Of a stretch of 64,000 nt of DNA, positions 10,682 to 26,350 are shown in pieces. The notes under the pieces were generated by a model, which ran no database searches, was not told the origin of the DNA, and saw only the letters and a program-made list of their open reading frames with translations. Source of the DNA: Phanerochaete sordida (lineage: Eukaryota; Basidiomycota; Agaricomycetes; Polyporales; Phanerochaetaceae); contig BPQB01000008.1 in NCBI GenBank assembly GCA_019973155.2, forward strand, positions 698,058 to 762,057, written 5' to 3'. Made by a program: the position numbers and the translations under genes. Each line of letters begins with the position of its first letter. Positions within the stretch are counted from its first letter, which is position 1.

Positions 10682-12416
10682 ATGGCCGGCACCATGAACG
10701 TTTCTGCCTCGCTCGGCGAGCTTGGCCCCTTGCAGGTCGCGCGACACATCCTACAACGCCCCGGCGAAGAGTGTTTCCGCCACCTGCTTGCACTTGCGGG
10801 CGATTATTACTTGGATGTACGTGTCAGACCTCTCGAGATTGACTTGTGCTCATTCGCCGTCTTGGCAGCCTGACGGCGAGACCAGACTCAGGGACGGCAT
10901 TGCTTTCCCCGAGCCCTCAAACTGGTGTCACTTCCAGTCGGATCTGGGCCTGAACATCGGGGTCCTCAAGCTCGACCTTTCGACTGTGCGCTCCTTGCCA
11001 GTGTGGAAGGCGATCCAGTGGTCTGCTCCCGCATTATTTTCCTTCCCGCAGCTGCACACGCTGCACATTTCTATGGACCAAGTCGAAGAACAGACCGAAT
11101 TTGCGGCTCGCTTCGTTCAGCCTACGCTCCACGACCTGTCGCTGCTGGTCTTCCCGCTGAGCCGCCTAATGAAGGACCGCGCCGATACACAGCGCACAGG
11201 AGATCCGCCCAACGCTCGGCTCGAAGAATATCTCGACAGCGTCGCGGAGACCTGGTACCCCAACGAGACCGCAGCCAAAGAGACGCATCCTATCCAGCAG
11301 CTCTACTCCGCTGTAGAGAGCTGCCAACGCTTACAGCGGCTACAGTTCGTCGTAGCGGACGCCCATGCTGCTTACGCCACGCGCCACCTCCTCGTCAACA
11401 TGGTCAAGAAGCTCACGCAGATCCGCACGCTCATCGTGGCGCCCCACACCGCCGTCGCACCGATCCTATGCCTTCTGTCGGACCACCCAGCCTTGCGATC
11501 TTTTTCTGCGTTCCAGGCCGACTTCACGACTGCCGTAGACAAGTTCCGCGAGGACCCCGCCGCAGAAAAGATCTACGCCGCCTTCTGGGACATCTGGAAC
11601 CCGGCCGCAGACCCGCGCACGCAGCAGGCCCACATTACGCTGCGCCAGCCCGTGCGCGACGCGCTCACCGCGCTCACCCTCGAGATCGACCCCGCCCAAT
11701 TCCTGGGCGTCGTGCAGCACTGGACGCGCACAGGCGTGTGTCTCCCACGCGTCGAGCGGCTGCACCTGCACTGCACCACGCGCGACGCGGGCATCGTGTC
11801 CGACGAGGCCGAGGTGCACGCGCTGCTCACGCTGCTCCCGGTGCTCTTCCCCGCGCTGCGCAGCCTGCGCGTCGGGCCGCTGCGCTGGAACGCGCGCGCC
11901 GCGCGTGCGGCAGGCGTCGCGGGCCCGCGCCGCTTCTGCGTGCGTGCGCCCGCGCTGCGCGCGCTCGCGCCGCTGCACGCGCTCGAGGAGCTCACGTTCG
12001 AGACCGCGTACTTCGCGTGCGTGTCTGCGGCCGAGTGGGCGGAGGTCCTGCCGCACTGGCCGCGCCTGCGCGCGCTGCGGCTGCACAGCGCGCAGCGCGT
12101 GTTCGTCGACGCGCCGGACGCGCCGCTCGACGCCGTGCTCGCGCTCTTCGCGCGCTGCTGCCCGGAGATCGGGGAGCTTTATCTTACTGTGGCGGCCGTC
12201 TCCGTGGGCCCCGCCGAGACGTGGGTCTTCCCGCGCAAGCTGCGCAGCCTCGTGATCGCGTTAAATCGCCTGGTGTATGACCCTAAGAGAACGCTCAAGG
12301 CTCTGATCTTGGCGGTGCCCGTGCGCGACCCGCCTGTCTGGCCCGTGTCCATCGTACACTACCAAGATCAAGAGGGGATTGAGCGAGATGAAGAGGCCGC
12401 ACTCTTTGATGCGTAA
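10682..12416 (+). CDS. Orphan family A, copy A3 (short C-terminus)
   Basis: Exons 10682-10816 and 10869-12416; 560 residues. The N-terminal motif is RPGEECFRHLLALAGDYYLD, followed by PDGETRL after the intron, the same junction as in A4. The conserved middle (LKLDLSTVRSLPVW, LHTLHISMDQV, LSLLVFPLSR) and the leucine-rich C-terminal half are intact. The frame stops at EEAALFDA, about 30 residues before the shared TASITG tail of A1 and A4, so this copy is truncated by a stop. It forms the outer element of the left arm of the mirror-image block and points toward the axis, as does A4 from the other side. Function unknown. Confidence 0.85.
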
Positions 12417-12749
12417 TTGACGAGCTTGGGTGCAACCCGCTCCCTCCTACTTTTGGCTGTGGTAAACGGGCTCCGTAGAATATTTAGCAACTTACCGTGA
12501 AAATTCTGTAGGACTGTATACGTAATTATTGATGCAGCTACGAATGAAGTATTTGCTGAAGATATGAGCGGTGCGCTACATTATCTGTACCATCTGGCTC
12601 TGCATTAACTCTTCGGCGCAAGGCAAACCATCACTTCCTGTGCAGAATAGCGAACAACAGGTGCGATACATGATCTAAAAGATGAATGCGAAGGTATTCA
12701 GAATCAGGCGGACGGATGCTTTCGGGCAATAGAATTGGTTTAGACACTA
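12417..12749. other. Intergenic; no gene seen
   Basis: AT-richer spacer after A3 with no coding evidence, up to the inverted-repeat element. Confidence 0.4.
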
Positions 12750-13071
12750 CGAAGGGTGCAGGATCTGCGGTATACTGTAGAATTACGACCAAATCGGATG
12801 TCATCGGTCATAGGACCTCCATCCGGTCCGGTATATTGCACTTGTCAGGTGTCATCGAGAGCTCATCCGGTTATGACATGTAGGATAAAATACGAATAAG
12901 TACCATTTCTTTTTGCGCCTGCGGCACCAGCTGCCTGTCATCCGGATGGTCACCGGATGTCATAGGTCATCCGGTGGTCATCCGGTCATCCGGTTCGGTG
13001 CGCACCTGTCACTGTCATACCCTCGTCCGATTTGGTCGTAATTCTACAGTATGACCATCCATACCCTCGCA
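12750..13071. mobile_element. MITE-like element with perfect 27-bp terminal inverted repeats
   Basis: 12772-12798 and 13026-13052 are perfect reverse complements over 27 bases (core CTGTAGAATTACGACCAAAT). Outside them the similarity continues imperfectly (AGGGT..GGAT..GGT on both sides), giving an element of about 320 bp. The inside contains a cluster of CATCCGGT/ACCGGATG motifs in both orientations (about 12820-12998). There is no coding capacity. A target-site duplication is not obvious, so the exact ends are uncertain. The structure fits a non-autonomous DNA transposon derivative. Confidence 0.7.
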
Positions 13072-13619
13072 TACCGTGAGGTGGAGGCGGGAGGTCGCGC
13101 GGCGCACGATAAGCATAGGATCTCGGGCCCTGCGCCTGTCACCGAAGTTTTTTTCTTCCTCACAGAACCTACCGTACTATACTGGCACTAATTTTGTGCT
13201 CCCTCTGTATCAGCAAATGACAATCAATCTACAGCCCCAGATAAATGTCGCCATCGAGATTCGAGAGACGTGACACCTGCTCTGCATTACCTGAGCCTTC
13301 TCAGGTTCTTCGGTGCAGCTCTGCGGCTTCCTCCTGCTCTCGGTCCCTTACGGAAAGATACTCAAGAATACGGAGGACCTTCCGCATCCCGCAACAGCTC
13401 TGAGCGATCTGCAGTACCATCCCACGTCTTAGCGAGTTTGGTGCACCTATCTACGCAACATAATCACTGTATATGCATAGCAGCGGCCTGCAAGCTCTGG
13501 ACTCGAGCGTCGCGCCACAGCTCGCGGATGCACGCCTCACATACGCCGATCTCCGCGGCGACGGCAGTCCAGGCCATTATTCTTTATTATTCTTAGACTC
13601 CATAGGTAGACGAGTGCAC
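13072..13619. other. Intergenic; no gene seen
   Basis: Spacer between the MITE-like element and the recent inverted copy. Short frames only. Confidence 0.4.
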
Positions 13620-14643
13620 TGCGCCACACGACACAGACGGCCGAGTCCTGTCGCACATACCGACATCGGCGCATCGGCCCGCAGCGCAGCACACGCAAGG
13701 CCCCAGATTCGGCTTCCAAGGTAGCTCGCAGTCCAGAGTCTACAGCACGCCGCCCAGCACACCACACAGCGTGCCTCAGCACTGACGACCGCACCGTACG
13801 CCTCAACGTTCACCTCATATCCCACGCCGGCTCTCAGGCCCGCACGCCGCGGCGGCGGGAGAGCGGCGCTGGTCAGTCTGTGCGTCGACGCACAGCTTCT
13901 GCACGCGGCGCGGCAGTAACGCGGCCGCTGCCGATGACGGCGCCCTGGGCGATGACGATGCGCTATAAATTATGACGGTATCGCGCGCGCATGTGAGGCA
14001 TATATGTGTGCAGCGTGGACGTGAACGCAATCGGCGCCCGGGATCGGCGGGGGCGCCACGAAGGGTCCGGGGCGCAGGGCCATCAGGACCCGCGGACCCT
14101 GCAGCGGGGCGGGACGTCATGGGTATAATCTCAGCGGGGGTACAAGCGAGAAACGCGAGAAGGGTACAGCGAGGCGGCGCCAGCGGGCACTTTTGTGTTA
14201 CGAGGGGCGAAGCGGCAGGGTGCGGGGGAGACGTAAGGGAAAGGGACAGCAGGCCGTCTAATAATTAATTTCCGGGCTGCCGGAGCCTACTGCGACGAGC
14301 AACCTGATGTGGGTTAAGCGAGCGAAGCGGGGGTGTGCGCCGGGACTAACACTGGTGCCCGCGGAACCACTGCTCCTGGCGCGAGAGCTCCTGGTTGAGG
14401 TACTCCGTCCACGACTTCGCGAGCGGCACGTCCATGGCGCCCTTGACGCCGGCGACCTGGTACACGCGCCCGGCCATGTCGACGCCCTTGCACGCGCCGT
14501 TGAGGAGCAGGATGCGCGAGCGCTGGTAGTCGTCGATGAACGCGTCAGCGAGAAGATGGGCGAGGCGAGCAGGCGCAGGTAAAGCTCATACAGCCCGCGG
14601 CAGAAGGCGGGGAGGTGCGAGCTCTTCTGAGGACGGCGGCAGA
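13620..14643 (-). repeat. Recent inverted copy of 30978-32330 (left copy)
   Basis: Read on the minus strand from 14643 down to about 13620, this segment follows the plus strand from about 30978 to 32330. It comprises the end of an F-box B gene, its 3' flank and roughly 700 bp beyond. Over 14350-13900 the two copies differ at only scattered positions, including non-coding landmarks such as GGAAATTAATTATTAGACGG and the ATAATTTATAGCGCATCG block; farther out they diverge gradually. A deletion of about 325 bp relative to the right copy lies inside the F-box part. Confidence 0.85.
14346..14643 (-). pseudogene. F-box family B pseudogene B3, internally deleted
   Basis: Minus-strand remnant of the gene at 30894-31610. 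It starts within the F-box (at VCR), keeps SSHLPAF and ELYLRLLASPIF, then jumps to the region encoding DDAFIDGYQRSR, losing about 325 bp. The join lies at GACGCG, a hexamer present at both ends of the lost piece in the intact gene (31085-31090 and 31410-31415). The loss is not a multiple of three, so everything after the join is out of frame, although the DNA stays nearly identical to the end of the intact gene, including its stop codon and 3' flank. The 5' part of the gene is absent. Confidence 0.85.
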
Positions 14644-15733
14644 CCTTGGAGCTGGGAACTTTCTTTGTCGTCTGACATGCTAAGCAGACATGACGTCGGA
14701 AAATATCGAGCATTCGGACAGTTACCTCGTTAGTACACAAGCCGCCGCTCAAACCTCGAGTCTCAGGGCAAAGCCGATGCTCTGGGTTACTGCCGTCGCC
14801 TGCGCCGCGAGAGAGAAGTCAGAGACTGAACAGCCCGACGCCGACGAGGCCGCCGCCGCGTGAGCCGCGCCACAAAGCCGTCGGACCTCGAAAACCGAAG
14901 CCGACAAGCGCCACGTGACCGTCCCCCTGTCCTCGGTGGTGACGTCACGCGCGGGCGGACTGCAGGCTCCCTGCGCGCGTTCGAGCCACGCAGGGCGCAC
15001 GGTCTTACACACCAATTTACAGCGCTATCGCAGCACGCCTTCTCAGTCTCGATAGCCCGAAGCAAGCCGGTCGGGTCCTCCAAGCGACGAGCCAGATTCA
15101 ACGCGCTCAGAGCTTCGTACTGGCAGACCGTCGAGATCTTCAGACGACCGGACACACGTCTGATGCGAGACTCGCTGACCTCCTGCGAGGCTTGGTGAGC
15201 CTGGCAAAACACAGCTCGGCTATCATGCCCTTCGACAGCCGCCGCTATCGCGGGCGCAGCCATCCCACGAAAATTGACGGACCCGCGCAGAGGCCTGGAG
15301 CTGGCGGCTTCCTTTGCCTCGACGCGGACGTAATTGCTCATCCGTGCTGCGATCTGCCATGGCTGTGGGGCTGAGGCGTTCGGGCGCGGCTGTCCGACGC
15401 GATGCTGGGAGCGAGTGTTTTGCGCGAATCGCAGGGAAGCCGGTGCGGCACGCGACGGGCGGGGCAGAAAATGCCATCGTATCGGCACTGACAAATATGT
15501 ATACAGCGGGGCGTAGTAGAAGGGCGTCACGCGACACGGTGCGAGCGCAATCTTCGTGCTGAGATGCGCGGGACTGAATGGCGGGCGTGAGCCGTGGGAT
15601 CACATCGCGCGCGATTTCAAAGCGACGTACGACGGTGGTTTCAGCAGTGGAAAATATCGCGGAAATCAGAGAAGGATGCGTCAGCTGCGGGAGCGATGGT
15701 CAGCAGGCTGACGAGCGCACGACGGCGGCGCAC
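14644..15733. other. Intergenic; one doubtful minus-strand frame
   Basis: A minus-strand frame from about 15341 down to 14787 (MSNYVRVEAKEAAS...) begins with protein-like composition but ends in a run of Arg-rich sequence. It has no domain, no paralogue in the window and no splice support. I do not call it a gene. Confidence 0.35.
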
Positions 15734-16444
15734 TCACTGGCTCGCAAGCCACCGCTCCTCCCTGTCGAGCTCCTGGTGCAGAAACTCCGTCCAGCTCACC
15801 GCCTCAGGCGCATCCATCGCGCAGCTCGTGCCCTCGACAGCATACACGCGCCCCGCCATCTCCACGCCGTCACACGCGCCATCGAGCACGAGCACGCGGC
15901 TGCGCTGGCGCCCGCGCACGAACGCGTCGTCGAGCAGCAGCGCCGCGCCGCTCGCGCCGCGCACGTCCGCGCAGAACATGTGCGCGTGCACCGCGCGCGC
16001 GCCCCCGTCGAACGCGAGCCGGTTCAGGATCGTCATCCCCAGGATCGCGTGCCCCGCGCCGCTCAGCAGGCCCGGCGCCGCGTGCGCGTGCCGCCCCGTG
16101 CGCGCGCCCGGCCAGAGCAGCCCGAGCACCGCGCGCGCGGGCCACTCGCGCACCCAGCACGCGAAGTCCTCCGGGAGGTCCGCGGGGAGCCGGGAGAGGT
16201 ACGCGTCGCGGTTCCACGAGTGTGTGCGCGCGAGGACGTCTTTGCGTGTCGCGAGGAAGGCGGGGGAGGCGGCCGCGCGGAGGTACAGCGCGAGCAGGCC
16301 GCGGCGCGCCGCGGGGATGTGTGCGCCGGGCACGAGCGCGCGCCAGAGCTTGCACACGCCGCGCGCGGCGAGCAGCGCGGGGAGCGGGAGCGCGGCGAGG
16401 ATGAGCATGTGCAGCTCGTCGGGGAGGTCCATTATTTGCGTCAT
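15734..16444 (-). CDS. F-box family B protein, copy B1 (236 aa)
   Basis: Single-exon minus-strand gene, 236 residues. Residues 6-45 form an F-box (DLPDELHMLILAALPLPALL, then RGVCKLWR), the motif that binds Skp1 in SCF ubiquitin ligases. The rest is a compact domain shared with the gene at 30894: RRGLLALYLR, ATRKDVLA, WVREWPARAVLGLLWPG, LLLDDAF, GACDGVEMAGRVY, SWTEFLHQELDREERWL. I do not recognise that second domain; by position it would be the substrate-binding part. A TATA-like CATATAAG lies 100 bp upstream (16545-16552). It is the mirror partner of B2 and more diverged from it than the nearby pseudogene is. Confidence 0.85.
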   Translation of the reverse strand: MTQIMDLPDELHMLILAALPLPALLAARGVCKLWRALVPGAHIPAARRGLLALYLRAAASPAFLATRKDVLARTHSWNRDAYLSRLPADLPEDFACWVREWPARAVLGLLWPGARTGRHAHAAPGLLSGAGHAILGMTILNRLAFDGGARAVHAHMFCADVRGASGAALLLDDAFVRGRQRSRVLVLDGACDGVEMAGRVYAVEGTSCAMDAPEAVSWTEFLHQELDREERWLASQ

Positions 16445-21018
<4,574 letters not shown>

Positions 21019-22674
21019 AAGACACTCCTGCGCTGCCCGTGTGCCCTGGCCCCGTTGCCCGCCCCGCGCCCCCTGTTTCGCCGCGCCATAGACTGGCGGC
21101 TGGCTGTAGTAGACCGATCCCTGCCCCGGCGTCCTCTTCCTCTGTAGCAGTGTGTGTACTTGTGCTGTTGTGTCCTTCTGTTCTCCCTAATACTTGCTTG
21201 CTTTCGACATATCCATGGTTTGGTAGTGGCCGCGGGTATACCAGCGGACGTTGCTTGCGCTGCGGAGATGTTCAAATTTTCATGAGACGAGGGCCTCTGG
21301 GTCTGTCTGCTAGAGAGCGTGCCTGGCGTGCTGATAAGGGAACGAAGTGGCGCGGACGAAAGATAACAGGGCGCCAGTGGGCATGTTAGGCCCCCGGAAA
21401 TCCGGCTGATACGGAGTCCTGGCTGACAAGGCACAGAAGCGCAGGGGTGGCGCGATCGCAAGGAGAAGCTCGGGGCACGTCAAAGACGGCGCCGTCGGGT
21501 CGGTCCGAGCCTTCCGGGACTCGGACTCAGCGCCGTCCCCGCTCGCTATGACGCTCATTTGCCATACGACAAACATCTCCACGCAAAAAAACAGCTCAGA
21601 GACAAGTCCCAAAGGTGGGCACCACGAGCAGACGAGCCGCCCAGCGGGACGTCAGCCCGCCGCGCCCGAACGTGGACCTCCTGCGCCGCCTCACGCCCAG
21701 GGACAAGGGGCGACGGTCCCCGCCTCGAGGCAGCGCACGCGCCAGAAAACGGGGACGGGCACACCGTCCATCCGCTCCTCGCCAAGTCGGCGTTGCGCCT
21801 GTGGGCGTCCAGCGGTCCAGCGCACGGGCACGGGCACCGCATGTGCGTCGGCTAGCGCCCGCGCGTGCCTGCCGCGGACTCGCCAGCGGACACCACGCGC
21901 ACCCGCGCGGTCGCTGGCGTGGCTTGTGTGCGTGCGTGTGCCGCAGAATAGGTGGAGGGACGTGCTCGCGTCATCGCGCGTCGCGGGTTTTGGGGATCTG
22001 TGTCCGCGCGGCAGGTGCCTATCCGAGGCGTGTATGGTGCGATCTTGCGACAGGTGGGGTGCGGCAGGGTCGCCAGCGGCTTGGTATGCAGCGCGTTACA
22101 GTTTTCTCACATCATACACGACGTTGAGATGGCCGTGCTTGTATTCTTGTTGACTGGGGTCTGTGCATGACGAAGTCGACGGGGATCTTCCCCTCCATCT
22201 GGTCGGCTATCACTACAGCGTCCCAGTTTTCGAGCCAAAGCATCTCCTCTCACACTTGCATTCGCCTTCGCCTTCATCTCTATCTCAGAATTGTCTTTCT
22301 GTTTATTCACTATTATCGTCATCATCATCAGGCTTGGGCTGTGAGGTTAGTGATCCATTAGATGCTGTTCGGACCTCCTTGGCACGCACCTGCAGGTCAG
22401 GGTCCGCACCTGCCGTAGTACGATATGCTGCATTCAAAATGGTAGCCGGAGGCTCTTCAAAGTGTACCTACCGGTCGGCAACATCGCAGCCTGTGACAGT
22501 CTCGAAGGCGTCATCGATGGGCGATTACTTCTGTGAAATGGCGTTCAGTCACCATCGCTCTGCGCCCTCTGAGCGGCGACAGCTGCCCAGCAAAGCAGAG
22601 CAAATATGATGTCACAATTAGGGAATCCGTACTATACTGAGGGTCTATATGAGGGTCTATGAGCATGCACAAGG
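21019..22674. other. Intergenic 1.65 kb; no gene supported
   Basis: Overlapping GC-rich frames occur on both strands at 21550-22150 with no domain or splice support. The region is AT-richer at 22090-22640. It should include the 3' ends of both flanking convergent genes. Confidence 0.4.
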
Positions 22675-24523
22675 TCACGACTCTTGCACCGCCGCCGGCT
22701 TTTCGACACTCGTCCTCTCCCCGCGGCCCGCCTTCTCGGTACTCGCCCTCGACTCCTCCCGGGCGAGCTCCTGCGGGTCCTCCTTCTCCTTTTCTTTGGT
22801 GTCCTCGGCAACATTCATGCTCTGCGGCGGGTCCGCGGCGGGCTTGCGCCACGCGAAGCCGCCCTCCCAGCCGAGCCACGTGTAGCGCGCGCAGTGCGGG
22901 CCGCGCGCGAGCAGCACGAGCACGCAGAAGCCCTCCCACCCGAGGTTGAGCGCGGCGGCCGCGCGCCAGCCGTGTGCGTTGAAGACGGAGGTGCCGACGC
23001 TCGTGCCCATGATCTGACCTATGAAAATCTTCATACGCGCGTTAGCCTACGTTTCTTGCCGTAGCCTCGCAGCGGCGCACCGAGATGATGAGCACGGCGT
23101 TCATGCGCGCGCGCGCGGACGGGTCGAGCCCGAAGACGCCCGTCGTGAGCGACACCTGCTGGAACTGGCGGAAGGAGTCGATGCCGAAGCACACGACGAT
23201 CACGACGCCGACGCTGAGCCCGTCCGCGCCCGTCTGCAGCGCGTAGAACGCGACCTGGCCCGTCGTCGCGATCAGCGTGCCGTACCACGGCACCATCCGG
23301 TCGACGAGCCGCCCGAGGAGCGGGGACGTCGCGACGCCGCCCATGCCCACGAGCCCGAAGAGGCCGATGACGAGCCTGCGGGCGGTCAGTGGAGGGCGGC
23401 GGGACGTGGGCGAGGACTCACGTGCTGTAGTTGTAAATTGGCCCGCCGAGGAGGAAGGTGAGCGTGACCCAGAAGTTGGTGAAGCACGCCATGCTCGCGA
23501 TGTTGATGAGGCTCGCCTGGACGATCATCGGCTCGGTGACGGCGAAGCGCGCCATGGTGTAGAGGACGCCGAGGTACGTCATGCCCTTGTTCTTGCGCGG
23601 GAAGTCCGGCAGGCGCGCGTACATGAGCAGCAGCACGCCGCCCTGCAGGCCGAGCGCGAGCCAGTACACGACGCGCCACGTGACGAAGTTCGCGACGACG
23701 CCGGCGACGACGCGCGCGAAGAGGATGCCGAGCAGCAGCCCCGAGAGCACGATCGACAGCGCCGCGCCGCGCTTGTGCGGCGGCGCGAGGTCCGCCGCGA
23801 ACGGCATCAGGATCTGCGGCACCACGGACGTCACGCCGATGAGGAAGCTCAGCGCCTCGAACGTGTGCAGGTTGCTGGTCAGCGGGAGCCCGATCGTGAG
23901 CGCGGACGAGGCGGAGATGAGGACGAGGATGAGGGCGCGCCGCCGGACGAGGTCGCCCAGGGGCGTGATGAGCAGCAGACCGCAGGCGTAGCTGCAGGAG
24001 GTGTCAGGATGTGTCGTAGAGAGCAGAATGTCTCTGCCTACCCGGCCTGAACGAGCGTAGGGATTCGTGATACTTCGTCATACGTGACATGAAAGCTTTC
24101 CGATAATTGAACTGCAATATAGTCAGCTTCTACCTCTCAGAAGTACTCGATAGCGACCTACTCAGTAGTGGCTGGCAGTAGTACAAGTTCGAGACGACTG
24201 TGCGAGAGGGGAAGCATCAGCAGGCGAGTTCACCGGCGGCACTCCCACGCGCGAGCGCATCGCGGATTCGGGGACTCACTGAAAGTGCTGCCGAGGCCAA
24301 AGAGGATGTTCAGGAAGATGTCGAACTGTGGCGGTTTCTCCTTCGAAACGCGCAGGTACCTCGGTATCGGCAGGAAGCCAAAGTCGCGCGAGTGCACATG
24401 CTCAGCCAGCTTGGCAGGCTCCGGCGCCTGTATCGTCGCGGTCTCGCTGGCCCGCTCGCCGCGCTCGGCGTCCGTCTCGGGGCGTGCCAGCTGCGTTTCG
24501 TCGGTGGCAGCGGCGGTCGTCAT
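22675..24523 (-). CDS. MFS transporter, family C copy C1 (522 aa)
   Basis: Minus strand, six exons: 24523-24280, 24197-24162, 24111-24042, 23991-23422, 23375-23081 and 23028-22675; 522 residues. The start ATG 24523 (MTTAAATDETQL) is preferred because an AT-rich patch (CTACTTAACC) lies about 75 bp upstream; an in-frame ATG at 24577 is possible. The N-terminal cytosolic part ends PIPRYLRVS, then about 12 hydrophobic segments follow. Motif A is present as PLGDLVRRRALIL in the 2-3 loop. Other conserved stretches are VVPQILMPFAADLAPP, MACFTNFWVTLTFLLGG, IVVCFGIDSFRQFQQVSLTTG and GPHCARYTWLGWEGG. This looks like a drug/H+ antiporter-type (DHA1-like) efflux carrier; the substrate is unknown. It is the mirror partner of C2, with a 36-nt micro-exon in both, but it lacks one intron present in C2. 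Confidence 0.88.
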
Positions 24524-25324
24524 CGCGTCGTCAACGCAGGGGGGCGGGTGCTGGGAACGGCGCGGAGCGCAGCGCATGCACGTTCTGGTTAAGTAGCGTG
24601 CGGGGCCCCCGCGCGGGATGAGCAATTCTCCCTCGAGGACGGCCGCAGGGCTCCTGGGCAGGCCTGAGAGCGAACACCTTCTTCACGGTATCCCCGCGGC
24701 ACATGCGCCGGCAAATTCTCGACGCTTCCGATTTCGGCGCGGGCGCCTGCCGATAGCATTTTGCGGGGCGCATCACCCCGCCGCTTGCCTCATCTGGCGC
24801 GCGGATGGCGCGCGCTGCGCGATTTGCCTCCGGCGCCCGCGCGCGCACTCGCTATGCCCCGCCAGCTGCAGCGGTCGCGTCGGTCTGCGCGCAGGTCTCC
24901 GCTGTGCGAGCGTCAGACGGCAGCCCTCCCAGGAAACGAAGATGCTCAACTCACGAGGAGCGCTCTATCGACGCCTCGGAAGACGGGCGGATTGCTATAA
25001 ACAACACGGCCGCCGCCAGCCTGCAGGACCCTCGCGCGTGAGCAGCACGCCAACGCGCCAGAAGTGCGTACGTAATCCCGACATAGCCGTCGCGGGCTGA
25101 CTACTGCTTGCTCGCGACGCCATGCGCCGCGCTTCTTCCCCGTTGTTATCCGCGCCCGACGTCGTCGATGGCTCCTCGAGGCGCACGCTCAGCGTCTGGC
25201 GCATGCGCTATCTCCAGGCCTCGCGGCTGCTCTGCTGGCTTCTTCCCGTCCTTCACCTGTGCGGGTGTCCTTCATTTACAGCTTGCTGCGCTGCTACGCG
25301 CTCCATCTTTGGACATGCTACCCT
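24524..25324. other. Intergenic; no gene seen
   Basis: 800 bp near the axis of the mirror block: C1 promoter, then GC-rich DNA without coding evidence. The 3' end of the MFS relic begins at its right edge. Confidence 0.35.
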
Positions 25325-26350
25325 GGGCCCGAACCACGTGTATCTTGCGCAGCGAGGCTTTGGAGCAAGGGGAGGAGCATGCAGGGATCCTACCAGCCTG
25401 TGGAAGCGCGGTGTAAGTGCCTCACCAGTGCCACTCGTAGACTGCCGTGAACCCTGGCATCCCGACGCGCTGGTCTAGACCTATGACGACTGTGAGTAGC
25501 TCCAGCCACGGGGAGATACGAAACCTCACCAAGACGACACACCCCGGCGTTGAATAGCCAGACACGAGCACGCCAGGTGGCGAACCTTAGCATACGGTTC
25601 ACGATCGACACTGGCCAGGGCTGGCGAGAAACGTCGATGCAGAAGGGGGCGATCATCACTGCCACAACTCCGATGCTCGTCGTCCCGTCTTGGACCACCT
25701 CGAACGCGGACGCGGAGATTGCTGCGAGGAGCGTTGTATCGAGCGCAAAGAAGCCGAGCCGCACGGAGACGACGCGCGAGAAGCGAAGCCGTCGTGCCAA
25801 GGAGCTACCCCGCGAGTGCGAGCACGAGTGCAAAGGGTCCGCTGCGCTAGGTCCTCCCCGTACCGCATCGTGGCTTGCGGCACGATGAACGCGACGCTGA
25901 CGGGGGAGCTGAGGCCCTCATGTACCCCACGGCGGACGCTGCCGCAGGACCAATCGTCGGCGGCCAGTCTGAATGTCCAAGCAGCATGGCTGGCGCCCGC
26001 CACTCGATGAGGTCTTCCGGTGGAGTAGTGAGAGGGAGACGGGCGACGGGCTGTGTGTGGGTGCCGCGGCGTTTACGATCGTGTGCTGACGTCCTGAACC
26101 CCAGTGAGAATCGACAATGCTCAGGTATGCTCCCAGAGTGGGAGGTATGTCGAAAAGATGGAAGCAGATTGACCACGAACGCGCAAGATGACAGCAGAAA
26201 AATCGGAGCCTCACATATGGGAGGCGCCCGCGAACTCTCCGCCGGTGTATGGCCTCATATGCTACAGTCTGCACGGTGATGTATCTCATGAATATCCCAT
26301 GCTCGCACATAATCCAGCATATTGTAGCATATAATCCGCTCCACAATCAC
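25325..26350 (-). pseudogene. Decayed MFS transporter, family C copy C3
   Basis: No open frame spans this segment, but minus-strand fragments in different frames follow the order of C1 and C2. They are FDIPPTLGAY (compare SNVPTLMQAG), VAFIVPQATMRYGEDLAQR (compare TSVVPQILMPFAADLAPP), VQDGTTSIGVVAVMIAPF followed by CIDVSRQ (compare VQTGAGGVHIAAVIVVCF, GIDVFRQ), RARVWLFNAGV, and finally KPRCARYTWFG (compare GPHCARYTWVG). Spacing between fragments is shorter than in the intact copies, so internal pieces are missing. The coding direction is that of C1. Upstream on the same strand, around 26590-26790, a TATATATA and an intron-like GTGAGT...GTTAG remain. Confidence 0.7.

Noticed and set aside
10275..10697. 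140-codon plus-strand frame upstream of A3
   Set aside because: Contains the TATA box and start codon of A3 in another frame; no protein features.
14787..15530. 247-codon minus-strand open frame
   Set aside because: First 110 residues look plausible, but the C-terminal third is Arg-rich noise; no paralogue or splice support, so left as doubtful.
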